A stretch of 64,000 bases of DNA, taken from NCBI RefSeq assembly GCF_041381155.1, contig NC_091147.1, positions 11,182,837-11,246,836 of the forward strand. Direction: 5' to 3'. The notes under the pieces were generated by a model. It saw only the letters and a program-made list of their open reading frames with translations, made no database searches and was not told the origin of the DNA. Shown in pieces: positions 1-11,800 of this stretch. Source of the DNA: Argopecten irradians. Taxonomy: Eukaryota; Mollusca; Bivalvia; Pectinida; Pectinidae. Made by a program: the position numbers and the translations under genes. How positions within the stretch are numbered: the first letter of the stretch is position 1; each line of letters opens with the position of its first letter.

Positions 1-785
1 CATTTGTAATGTGTCACTGGTGTTATAGTACACATTTTATTTATAGCTACATGGCATTCGCTATCAGATGTACTATCAATGATTTGCATATACAATGTAT
101 ATCATATAATAACAGTTAGGTACGGTTGTAACTAACATCTAGGGACCAACAAACGCACTTCGTTGTAAGCGTATTTTGTAATACACATACAAGTATTACA
201 GACATATTATAGCAACCTAGACGGAAAATGATCATGGCTACGTGATAATCATGTATTTGTTGTAAGCTGGTAATAGCATTATAAACCCAGCATTAGTTTA
301 ATTTATGATACATCGCGTACACAGATTGTATGTCTAAAAGTAACCTTGATTATTTTAAAATGTATGAAATTGGAAGTTAAGTTTGATGTACAGTTGTGTC
401 TGGTGATGTCAATTCTCAAATCATTAGTGAACCACACGCACTGTCAAAAGCGAAGCTCATCAAGACACATTCGATGTAATGTTCATGCTTTGTTGATTAC
501 AAAGCAAATAAACCACGCGATTTCACAATGCCATATTAATTGTACAAGGCCAGTGTCAGGTGAAACTTGGCATTCGTCTGCTTTAAAGTGATTAGGATTA
601 TATATGGATATATGTTTTATTCATGGAATCCATTCTGCAAAAGGTCGTCATGACCTCATTTGGAATTTTTCACTAATGAAAAATGAATGCAATTTCACAA
701 TATCACGTGAATGAATGGTACTATTGGGTAATACGGCAATACCAAACTCCCAGATCACAGTCAATATCTGAAGTCCTGCATTTAT
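1..785. other. AT-rich non-coding stretch
   Basis: I see no gene, RNA or clear repeat here. Open frames are short, lack family resemblance and have no splice signals that make sense. It is followed directly by a decayed MITE. Confidence 0.5.
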
Positions 786-1150
786 TTAAGATGCTCCATC
801 GCTGACAAATTATATTTTCCCTATCAAAAACAGGAGCAGACGATTTTGTTTTTTCTTCAGTTACAAAAGTTACCTACTTTACACCATAACCACCATTGGA
901 AAGTTTGAGCTTCTAATTTTTCTTCAAGATAAAAATGTTGAAAATAATTTATTGCATCCCGAAAAAAAATCCATGGCACTATGTCCTTATATTGAATGAA
1001 AAACTGATTGCGCATGCACCGATAGCTAAATACATTATTTTATGTTATTTTTGTGTTAATTAGACATATGTGTACACGATTAAAGACCGATTATTGTTCA
1101 AATGACGAGTATCATTTATGCTCTGTCCGCGGCGGAGAATCAGTAACTTT
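786..1150. mobile_element. TTAA-target MITE, copy 1 (decayed)
   Basis: This copy starts with AGATGCTCCATCGCTGAC and runs to GGCGGAGAATCAG. It matches along its length the copies near 29305, 30279 and 62366, sharing a GCGCATGCACC block and the end block ATCATTTATGCTCTGT. The right terminus is eroded, so the inverted repeat is clear only on the left. It is a non-autonomous DNA transposon without coding capacity. The best-preserved copy, at 62366-62707, shows the TTAA duplications. Confidence 0.65.
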
Positions 1151-3829
1151 TTATTCAAGTGATCCTCGCTTTGTTCGGTAATTCAGGATACTAGTCTACT
1201 TAACAATGTTTGGATGCATGATACGCTTAAAAACATATCAACCTGAATGTATCATTGCATTATTCATGTAAAGGTTATACTTTTCTATGTTCGGCCAGAG
1301 ACAAGTGCCCCATTCACTTTTAAGTTTCTTGCCTAATATCTCTTTCAAACGAAGATTTTCCACTTTAACAACCAGATGTATATGAATGCCTATTGATGAG
1401 CACCTGTCACGTATAATTAACATTCTGTCATCATTATTATTGTGCGATTACATGTTGATATTACTTCCTTAATTTAATAACTTAAAATTTCAATACGTAT
1501 GTTTGACATGTAAAATCAAAAGTTTCAGAGCGTTTTAATGACTGTGTTTGTGCCACGTTTATTATGTCATAACTATGTCAAATTTTCATTATTGCACATT
1601 AGCGTTGATACCGTATTTCCCGATAGAACACTGGAGTTAAGACATTCCTATGGGACATACAATGTACATGTACAAATGTTCGTATCGGAAAAAAACATTG
1701 TTCCATATTTAATTTATTAAAAACCAAATGCTGAATAAAGCACCCATTTAAGATAAATAACTATTATAAATATTTAAAGACAAAAACAAAAATATATTTT
1801 GTGTGATGTTTACACTTAATGCCTTTTTTTAATCGTCCAGAAGAACCTTTCCTATTTTGTGTTTAACTAAAACAGAATTTGCTGTTGAGCGTTCTCATAT
1901 TTTTCCATTTTGAAAATATTTAAGTTACTAGGCATATTCAGGTGGGTGTATTTTTTCCAATTATCAGTAATGATCAACAAGGAATTCGTTAGACAAATAG
2001 TGATTTCGAATATGAATCAATTTAATAAAATGTACAAATGCTAGACTAAACACCAACGTTCATCAAGTCATCGGTCAACTATGCATTAGTCTTACCTCAC
2101 GTGGAAAATCTACAATACATTTTCATGTTATATAATTTACATAGTAAAAATGAGAAATAAGAAGACAATTAGATCACTTTCATCAAATAATAACAGTTTT
2201 AAAAAAAAAACAGAAAAATCATCTGATTTGTATGAGGAAATAGGATAAGGTATCAATGTTAACTAATTCATGTTACAATTAAAAATGGCAAATCATTATA
2301 GACTTTCATTACCTCACAAAACGATACGATCGATTTTCAATGGAATAAAGCTAATTGAGTTATCGTTAGCACACAATATCCACAAATACCACTTTGTTAT
2401 AATTCTTTTTGTTCAATATTGGTGCTAGTGGCTAGTGTATTATATTAGTCGGAATATTACAAACAAAATTCAAATGAATAGATGTTTTTGTTTGATTTCT
2501 TTATTTGATATATTATTCACCAACAAATTTTCCAACGTTTTGAAAATTACAATACATGCAATGCATAGGTTATAATTTTACAACGTGAATGTTACCAGTA
2601 CTGCCAAATCTCATGATATCTATGTCAGCAGCACAGTAAAATGAGCACGCATGGTTTAACCAAAAAAGTCAAGCTTTGGTCTGTCATTAACATTTTAGAT
2701 GGATATAAGTAATTATAAAGTGTCTAAAAAGTATATATTATTACATCTAAAACTGCACCAAAAGTATAGCAACAATGCATATTACTGTGCATGCGTTATG
2801 TGTTGATGCAGATGTTTATAAAACACGTGTTTGATTTTCAATAAATTACTGAAGATAAATATTCGCCCATTTTTTGGCACGTATTATTTTAAACTGATTT
2901 CATAAGGAACGCTTTTACGATACAAATATTATTGAAAAAGATAAGTAATGTCAGACATAATCAAATGAATACACTATCCTGTTGTGAGACTGTTGTATAT
3001 TTTGAGTGGTCGTCTTCCAGCATTAGATGGATTTTGATATGAATATCTATATACAATTCAACAAAGATCTAATGAATGTTAACAGAGAACAGTAAGTAAA
3101 CCTATGTTATTATGAAATTAGCAAATAAAAAATATCAATATCGTGATGGGCGTATGGGGTCACATATTTACATACATTTCTTTGATAGCCCTAATGTATG
3201 TAAATGAGGTTTAGTAATGATTATAAATAAGTGTTTGTTTGTTAATTATCTATTACGCAGTAAGTGATTCTGTAAAAAAGTAACAGGCTTACAGGTATAT
3301 GGTTCATTGTGCGATCGAATTTCGGAAAAATCAAAATTCACTTTTAGTTATACTATATAATAGTCACCTGATTGTTCTATTGATATATTAACTGTCAATT
3401 CTTTATACGATTTATCCCTTTCTGTTAAAAACTGGATACCTACTACCATGTTTGATTAATCCTTTGTCAACTTATAATTTCATTCGGTTATCTCCTTGTC
3501 ACTAATTCCGTGTGTTTCCGTACAAATGAATTAAGTTACATTTTACAGCAATGTTATGCTGCGAAAAGACTTCAGTTTCACGTGTGACTTGATATTTATT
3601 TACTTTGTATATTACCAACGACATATTTCTTAAAGCCCTATATCTATGTTTTTAAATTTAACTTTCTACATAATTGCTTTCTATTAATTTACACTATCAT
3701 GTTGGGTTTTTTTTTTACACTCAGAGGTGGAGAATATGACTAGGCATTTCCTTTTTTCTTTTTTTTCTTCAATTTCTAATGGAATTGTTCGTTACCGTTA
3801 AATTTGCATAAACTCGCCTTACCAACTTT
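1151..3829. other. AT-rich non-coding stretch
   Basis: No gene, RNA gene or repeat that I can name. Several homopolymer runs and short open frames look like background of very AT-rich DNA. Confidence 0.5.
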
Positions 3830-5445
3830 TATTTCTACTTTTGCCGATTTCCATAACTTTCTCTTTTTTCTCATCATTGTGTTTCACAATATTTCTTTTT
3901 ATTCGCCATTCATGTTTAATATGTTATTGCTATTGTTCTGTTCAATTATACAGTTACATATATAGTGTTAACAAAACTAAAACAATTTAAATGTTGATAA
4001 AAAAAAATCATAACAGTTACCGATAGACTGGTCAATTTTACCGAGGGCTATGTGTCAGTGTTGGTCATATCAACTCTATCCACATCTACGTAAACAGTCG
4101 GTACCATTGACCAGTCTCCGCACTCAAACCAAACATCATTCAAACCATTGTATGAATGCGTTTAGCATTCTCGATTTATGTTCTTTTCGAATTCATGGTT
4201 TTTTTCAGTTCGAATTTGTATTACTGACGTACCTGTTTTTCCTCATCATTGTGCTTCACAATGATTTATTTTCTTTTTATTCACATTCATGTTTAATATG
4301 TTATTGTTATAGTTCTTCTCAATTATACACTTACATGTATGGAAGTATTAAAGAAACTAAAAACAATTCAAAGTTGATAAAACAAATCATACCAGTTACA
4401 GATAGACTGTCGTTTATACCAAGAGCTAGGTGTGAGTGTTGGGCATATCAACTCTATCCACATCTACGTAAGCAGTCGGTACAATTGAGCAGTCTCCGCA
4501 CTGAATGCGTTTAGCATTCTGGATTTATGCTTTTTCGATTTCATGTTTTTCAGTTTTACACATGTTTAAGTCTGATTTGAATTGATCTTGCCACAAATGT
4601 TCGCAGTAACTCTGTTTAATCTTTTTGTTAACCGCGATGTTATAAAAATCTGTGTTATTGCAATCTGCAAGGCATTTGCTTTCAATAGTTTTATTTATGT
4701 ATAACTTTATGCATCTATCTTTTCTAACTTTTGCTTTACATGATTCATCACTCTGTAAAATATCCTGCCATTTCTTTGGAACTGCTTTTTTTATTTTCAG
4801 TGTTTCAATGATCCAATCTCTTTCATTGTTTAATTTATTATATATAATTTCTTCATCAATTTCACCTCGTTCATGCAATATGTCATCTATAAAAAGTATA
4901 TCACTATCTGACCACGATTTATTTATCAACGACTTTTTAAGTTGAATGTCTTTATTTCCCCATAGTAATGATTTACGTATATCAATATACCCATTTTTAA
5001 TTACAGTTGTAGGTTTAATTTTTACCCACGCTTCTAATATATCATAAGAAAACTCTGAGATACAATTTTTAATGCCTGATATATTTTTTAAGTCTCCTAA
5101 ATTCTTTTTGAAAATTGAAAGATCTTTTCCATATTCTTCATACATTAATTTTGGTAATGATTTCCAATTAGCGGAATTTCCATCGTTCAATCTCTTTATC
5201 TAACTTAGTCTTAACATATCGATATGGGATTCTATATCTCTAACCTTGAGTCCTCCATGCTCATAGTTTCCAATCACGATGTTTCTCTTTACTTTTTGCC
5301 CTCTTTTCATGCCATATAAAATCATAAATCATACATTGAAGTTCTCGTATCTGTTCTTTTGTAATTGTGTGCTAGCGAGGAAAGTTAACTTTGGTATAAC
5401 AAGCGAATTCACTATTAAAATTCTGCCCAAAATTGTTAATTAACA
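3830..5445 (-). mobile_element. 5'-truncated LINE, 3' end of reverse-transcriptase ORF plus duplicated 3' UTR
   Basis: Reading on the minus strand, 5440-4525 encodes the part of a non-LTR retrotransposon protein downstream of the polymerase core. A segment like ILGRILIVNSLVIPKL is followed by VKRNIVIGNYEHGGLKVRDI, then about 220 residues ending near 4525 that include SLLWGNKDIQLKKSLI. This succession is typical of L1/Tx1-like elements of marine invertebrates; the clade is my inference. The copy is dead: at least two frame changes lie between 5190 and 5440, and a stop replaces the expected tryptophan of the WIKRL motif. Everything upstream of the terminal part of the ORF is missing, as in ordinary 5' truncation. 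Downstream of the stop, a unit of about 375 bp (roughly 3830-4165 and 4166-4545) occurs twice in tandem and shares AACTCTATCCACATCTACGT in both copies. Confidence 0.7.
4525..5190 (-). pseudogene. LINE ORF2 C-terminal remnant
   Basis: This is the longest intact frame of the LINE fossil, about 220 codons. It reads through helices rich in W, K and I with the pattern LLWGNKDI followed by a W-x-DILHERGEIDEE stretch, as in the region after the reverse-transcriptase thumb of L1/Tx1-like LINEs. It lacks endonuclease and catalytic reverse-transcriptase motifs, so it encodes no working enzyme. The AT-rich codon use does not differ from the surrounding DNA, which suggests long residence. Confidence 0.65.
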
Positions 5446-6995
5446 CTCTCATGTTATTAATTATGTGAATTGTTTTGTTCTGGTTTATTTATTCTTCTGC
5501 TAGACTTTTTAAGGACTGAAATATCTTTCTGGTGTTTCTATCGAATGATAGGGTTCAGTGGGGTATCGATATTCGGAATGGACCTCGAGGTAAAGACTAA
5601 AGAATCTTACATACGTCTGTCAAGTGGACTGGGATATCACAAGCCGGGTGAAAGATTATGGCTGGTCAACCCGAGGGTTGTTGCAATGTTGATTATTTTT
5701 CTCCCATACTTCAATTGGACACACAGAAACGTCTCAATGCGTCGAATTTGATAACGTCCTTGACAATATTTTCCGCATGTATCGCTGACGTCACGTCATT
5801 GACCAGCTGTCTTTTCCCTACCTCGGTAAACGACAGAGTTAGCAACCGCGGGATAACCCTGTCAAGTATTGGAGAAATCTTAATCCTTATATTTACCATC
5901 TTAACTTTTTCGTTATATCGTTTGGCTCTGACAGGCTTTCGGAACAGCCAACATGTTGATTGGAAATCCTGCCAATTGATCAATGAACATACTGATACAA
6001 TTTGTTCCATTTGCTTAGGATTTAATTCCCCGTGTGTTAGCTGTCTGTGATAATGTTTTGCTTTCTGGATTTTATGTATCTTGTAGCTTAGTAATTTATA
6101 ACAATAAGATATTACATATTAATATCTTATTAGTATTTCATATATAAGTATTGTTTTTATTTTGTAATTTTATTTCATTCATGAACTTCCGGCTTCCCGT
6201 TCTTTCTGTACGTGTCTGTTCCCAGTATTAATGTCAACGGGCTTCCGCTTTTTCCTGATGACATTGTTCCTGGATCGTGAAATGGGGAACGATTATCTTA
6301 TTTAATAATAGAGCTATGTATTCATATATCCGCTGATGTGGAACGTGTATTTCCGTGAAGTGGATGATTATACTTCCGATGGTGAAATGGTATCAGTAGA
6401 GACTTATGACCCCGACATGATAATCAGATGGTGACAGGGTTCTGTGTACCTCACTCAGTAACTGTCACAAACTAAGGGGACATTTATTGCTTGTCAACAT
6501 AATTAGGCTGAGGGACTATTTTTAAACGCGGAAGTTGACACCTTTTTTCCTATAAGTATCAGGATATAGAAATGAGAAAATAGAATTCGTTAAATAAAAA
6601 AATTGTCTTTGCCTAAAGAGGAAAAGGTCAAACACATCGATGCTAGAATAACAACATCAATTATTTCCTCTAACCAAAACAATTTACTTAAATACGCATG
6701 TACCCGAAATAATAATATGTGTATCCAACGTCCAGGAGACTAACTATCAGGACTACGTCTTACAGAGGAGCAGACGACGTTTATTACCATATACAATGTA
6801 TCATTATTTCTAAAGCAATGTAAAGCCTAGCCTGCCCGTCTGATAGCTGGCCCAGATGTTTTAAAAGTCAAAAACGTACGGACTTATGTGAATTTTTGTC
6901 ACATAAGTTAAATAAGGAGAAAACTTTAAGTTTGACTTAATTCTGCAATTTTGTTTCGCGAAATCGGAGCCAGATAAAGTAAATATCTACCCAAA
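5446..6995. other. Intergenic; GC-richer patch at 5540-6010, unresolved
   Basis: Most of this stretch is plain AT-rich DNA. The patch at 5540-6010 is richer in G+C, contains a GCTGACGTCACGTC sequence with a CRE-like core near 5784, and is open on both strands for about 90-130 codons. None of the translations resembles a family I know and no splice sites frame them convincingly. It could be a promoter/first exon or an old repeat. Confidence 0.3.
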
Positions 6996-7222
6996 GGTTT
7001 GGTTTTGGTTTTATTAGTTTGACGTTCTATTAACAACCAGGGTAATTTAAGGACGTGCCAGGTTTGTTGGTGGAGGAAAACTGGAATTGCCGAAGAAAAA
7101 CCATTGACCAGCGGTCAATACCTCATTACTGTCCTACATGGGATTCGAACACGGAACCCAGAGGTTGAGGGTTTGTAGTAATATGTCAGGACATCTTAAC
7201 CACTCGGCCACAACGGCTCCTA
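6996..7222 (-). mobile_element. tRNA-derived SINE with LINE-type tail
   Basis: On the minus strand the element starts GGAGCCGTTGTGGCCGAGTG, a tRNA-like head with an A box (TGGCCGAGTGG) and, about 60 bp on, a B box (GTTCGAATCCC). The body ends in a tail reading GTTGTTAATAGAACGTCAAA and then an A/C-rich end. The tail resembles the one on the 500-bp retroelement family at 47-62 kb, which suggests mobilisation by the same LINE. It is not a tRNA gene: the acceptor stem is not closed and a long body follows. Confidence 0.75.
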
Positions 7223-8452
7223 AAAAGGTCAGATTAGTTAGACAAACACCTATTTCAACACGGAACGTCTTATGAAAAGCCCTTAGTTAATTTTAACACA
7301 AAACCTCAAACCCACTGTGTCTAATCCTGCTTAATTTAATCAACCCCACCTACGCTATTTACACCCACTAAGAATACATTGATCAAATTGATCACTCTTC
7401 TTCATCACGAAACGTCAAGCAGTTCACGTTAACGCTTTCTACTGCATCTAAGATTTAACAAACTGATCACACTTAATTTAATGGAAATATTTTGTCGAAG
7501 AGATAACACATTTCTATCACTTTGCGCAAATAGTGAAAATATCTCAGACATTAAATGGACAAAGGGAGAGATCGTGGTTGACTTCCATAAGTTAAAAAGT
7601 CCTTTCTACATTTTTATAATTAGGACACCAGTGTAAAGCCTAAATTTAGCCTGTTATTTATCTTAAAAACAGAAAAATTCATTTCCTGGGAATGATATAA
7701 AATTGTGTAAGTTGCCATATCAAACTTATTAATAATGTGTCAATCGTCTTGTCGTTAAAGTTAAAATCATGGCGTATTGTGGTCACCATTGGAATTAAAC
7801 CTCCAACATTAATTCCCACTTTATTAAGATCATAAATATGTCTTCCAATCACTGGAGTCATAAATGTCATAATGCCATCAGTGAGTCTCCCGAGATTTGG
7901 TCTAATTACGATTGTAAAGTAGATTGTAATTATATGTCAGTTTGTACTATAAAATGGTTCCGTCAATATGTGTAGTAATATACTTAAATCAAAACGTAAA
8001 CAAGTCGTGTTTGTCAGTTTGGGTGATCATGCGGTGCATAACATACATTTCTGTCGTTGTTTATGTCAACAAATGGAAACGTACATAAAAGATACATTGT
8101 ACCATAAATGTTTTTAAAGAAGACGAGACAAAAGAAGTCGAAAACTGGAGTTGTTTTTCGTGATTGGGTGTTCACGGGACTTGGCAAGCAATGTATGTTC
8201 GTGCAAATTCCAGCTTTCACCTCCGTTATCTTTTGTTATTGCTTCGACCAGGCTGTCGATGATTTTTGGCCGTTGTATGTGACTTTTTTACGTTTTTATT
8301 GTATGTTGAATTTGAAAGATCTGTATCTCTATTCGTATTGGTGTGTGTTTGCTTCTGCAGTCTGTTCTGGTTGGGGTGTTCAAGACTTGTTTGTGTATGA
8401 TTTTTAAAATGATTGTTAGTCTGGAATGTATTCTACGTGTATGTATTGATGG
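7223..8452. other. Intergenic, nothing recognised
   Basis: No supported gene or repeat. An open frame of about 100 codons at 8108-8407 on + has no family resemblance and runs into the neighbouring MITE. Confidence 0.45.
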
Positions 8453-8850
8453 CAATCTGATTAAAATACATATCCTTAATATCAATGCGTTGGATAAGAG
8501 GATCTGACAACATCCAATAAGGGATCATGTTCAGATGACTTTTGTACCATGTGTACTTCTGATTAAATGCATTTTCTACACATTGCTATATCAATCGACA
8601 ACGCTATTTCGTCCCAGTAAACATATACAATTAGCTTTGTTGTGCTGTTTGGACGAGATGAATTCGTACATGAAAATAATTCTGACAGCTTTTTCAAACA
8701 ATTTAGTCCCCTTCAAGTCACATTCAAGATTCTGGCAGTGGCAATTTGATAAGCCATTTCAAAAGGTCATCTGGACATGACCCCTAATGGGATGGTGTCA
8801 GATCCTCATTGAAAGGAGTGGCTGTAAGGATTTGAATTTCAATCAGATTG
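8453..8850. mobile_element. hAT-like MITE, CAATCTGATT family, copy 1
   Basis: The copy is bounded by CAATCTGATTAAAATACAT and its inverted counterpart ending TTTCAATCAGATTG, with subterminal GGATCTGACAACATCC on the left and GTGTCAGATCCTC on the right. It is about 398 bp and non-coding. Four relatives occur in this window; two of them show 8-bp target duplications, the hallmark of hAT transposons. No convincing duplication remains here. Confidence 0.75.
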
Positions 8851-11800
8851 GTAGTGGTGGTAGTGTGGGCATTAGATTCATCTGTAATTGAGTTTGTATT
8901 GTGATATTTGTTTTAATTATAATGTGCTGCTCTGCGTTGAATGCGTGGTACGTGTCCCATACGTTGAGTAGTAATCTGTTTGGGTCATGTAAGCGTTTTG
9001 TAAATATGTTATATTGTATTTGTATAGGGTGAGTTAACTTTTAGGAAACCTAGTGATCAGTTTGCGTTGGATTTGATGATCAGAGGTTGTGTTGCAGTGT
9101 GCCTGTCGACGTCATTCCCAGATATATGTTTGTGAATTAATTCCAGATGATTAAGTTTATATTATCGTACACTTTCACAGTTATTTTGATGTTATGGTAG
9201 TGTCGTCATTGGCATCCCTAGTGTTGCCATGACAATACTGCCTTACCCACCGTAGCTACCTGCCATTCGGAATGTTATTTCCGGTATTTAGTTGATCATT
9301 GTTTTATACAAACTACATATATACAGTTACAGACCAAGAGGCGTATCCTACCAGGTACAGAGTTCCCGCCAATTAATCATACTCTTCCGACAACATCATA
9401 AAAACGAATCAGTGGATACCATATATTAATCTTCGCCCTATAATTCCTACTAGATATAGACCGAGGTCAGCGGTGACGACGCCAGATTGATATATTTATC
9501 AGTGTTAACAGCAGTATAGTTTTATACCTATAGGGATACTTGATAGCTACTTAGGTATAATTATTTCTGGTATGTAGCAATTGTACGTGGCGTCACCGGA
9601 TCTTAATATTTACTTATGAAATCATTGGCGCGCGTGACAAAAACGCTGACCTTTACGGAGAACATGTCACAAATAATTATAAAGTAATGAACGCTCGGCC
9701 TGACAAGTGTCTTGTGCATCATGTTCATATCTTTATTTTGATGAGTACATTTGAAATGTTGAATACCTTGTAATCCATACGTCACGACTGACGGTTCAGA
9801 CAGTTAATTAAAAATCAGTCGGAGGATGAAATATAGATTATGTTTTGAAAAACGCAAATTGCTTTTGATTGATTACGCATATTAAATTATATCAAAAGCT
9901 TCATACTCGGATAAAAAAAATGGGAAGATAAGTTACATGTGTAGTGTCCACAGTATCGATTAGACTGGATTGATCGATCGATGGTAAAGTACATCTGCAT
10001 ATCTGACGTCAGCTCCACGATACTCGGAAGTAACAGCGAATTTTACCTCAAGAACATAGCTTACAATTACGTAGTTATACGCAGACTTGGTTTATGCCAT
10101 TCTATGACATGTGTGTAAGATATGCACTTTGAAGACATCAATTGTGAAATGACATTAATATGCAATGACGTGAATCATTGAAATTAAAAAAAAAAAAAAA
10201 AAAAATCAATAATGTAATTGACGAAATCAGCACCATACACTGAAAGTCACTTTCCAGTGCATACTAGATTAGGAGGGGAATTCCGAGAACAGAAACAGTA
10301 TAACCCAGAAACTCGCGGCTTGTTATCTTTAATAGTAAAATAGTGTAGGCTAATGTACAAGTACGGGCTTATTAAAAAAGGCGGCCTATTTTTCGATAGT
10401 GTGTTTGTGGTAGAGAAATATGGCACGCCGTATTTTCGAGTATGTTTTCTAAATGTGTAATATGGGTTGCGTGTAGAGAGCTTCATAATTTTAATATAAG
10501 TTGGAAATCTTATGTTTTGCCACGCAATTGCTTAATTTAGATATGTTTCAAATGCATAGTCCTTGCTGTTTGAAAGGATGTGAATTTCTAATTTACTTTA
10601 TTCACTCATCTGAGTCTAAAAACAGCTTCAAACATGTAAAGATAGGAATATTACGTAAGAAATAAATGAGTTAAGGCATCAATGTGTTTTATTTATACCC
10701 TACATCAATTTCCCCAACCACCATCATTTTTTTTCAGCGTCCCACGTGGCTTTAGGCCTTCAAAATCTTTCCCATGATATATATTACAATACCTACCAGT
10801 AGACTTAAGTAGTTTCTGTTATACATTTGCTCCTGATGAAGTGACGGTAATCAGCTGATCTAGACCTCTTCCATTTTAACAATGTCATTCATCTTACTGT
10901 TATTTCTGTATCAAATTAGGATACATGCAAATCATTTTTATATTAAAAATGGCATACAATTATGCAAATGCTATTGACTACCTTCTAGTTAGTAAAAAGG
11001 ACAGGAAATAATTTTAATGGCTCATGAATTGTATATACAGTTTTCAGCTGTTATGTAAAGGAGCAGCATGTATCGTTTGTCTCTAAATATATGCTAAATA
11101 GAACTTAAAATCTCTCTAAGTTAGTTTAAAATTATGTTTATCATATATTTAAAGAAAACAGTTACATGCTGATCCTTAATTTTACAGCCCCTACGCCACC
11201 TTCTATCAAAATAGCAATATTTATAACACGCCTCAGAAATGATTCAGAATAATTTAGTCAGCTTGTCAATCAACTTATGCGAACAACAATAAAGGGGTTT
11301 TGTTTTCTGATAGACAGTTTATGTTCTATTAAAAGCTTCATCACGTTCGGTATGGATTATCGTTTCCTAATACGGCAATAACGTAGGGTTTATGCATGTT
11401 TAACACCGTGCATGACATTGTAAAAGAAATATTAAACCAACATCCCGTGATTATTTGATACTAATTATATTGATTATTGCATTCTGACATGTTCAGTGTT
11501 ACTTCCCTTCGTTTCACTCCTTCAATACAATCGGATCCGCTCGTCATTTTCTAGCCTTCGTTCGCAGACGTGGGAGAGATGACGGAAAAAGGAGGGAGAG
11601 TAACTATGATAATTATATAATTCAAAATTAGTTTATTGGAAAAAATTGCACAAAGTTAATAAAAAAAGTTCTTTTGTGTCTAGAAAGTGATGCAGATGAC
11701 CAAAATATCGAGGGAGAATAGTACCGAAATTCCCAAAAAATAAATCCATGCCAAAATTCCATATTCGATCGTTAAAACTTAGACCCATCATTCAATAATC

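Noticed and set aside
4050-4514. Open frame of about 150 codons on +
   Set aside because: It is antisense to the duplicated LINE 3' UTR; both ends of the peptide are the same repeat unit.
5470-6050. Gene in the GC-richer patch, open on both strands
   Set aside because: No recognisable protein features and no consistent splice sites; kept only as an unresolved stretch.
7120-7222. tRNA gene on the minus strand
   Set aside because: A and B boxes are present but the acceptor stem does not close and a SINE body with LINE-like tail follows.
8108-8407. Hydrophobic open frame of about 100 codons on +
   Set aside because: Codon content looks like T-rich noise and an overlapping minus-strand frame is equally open.
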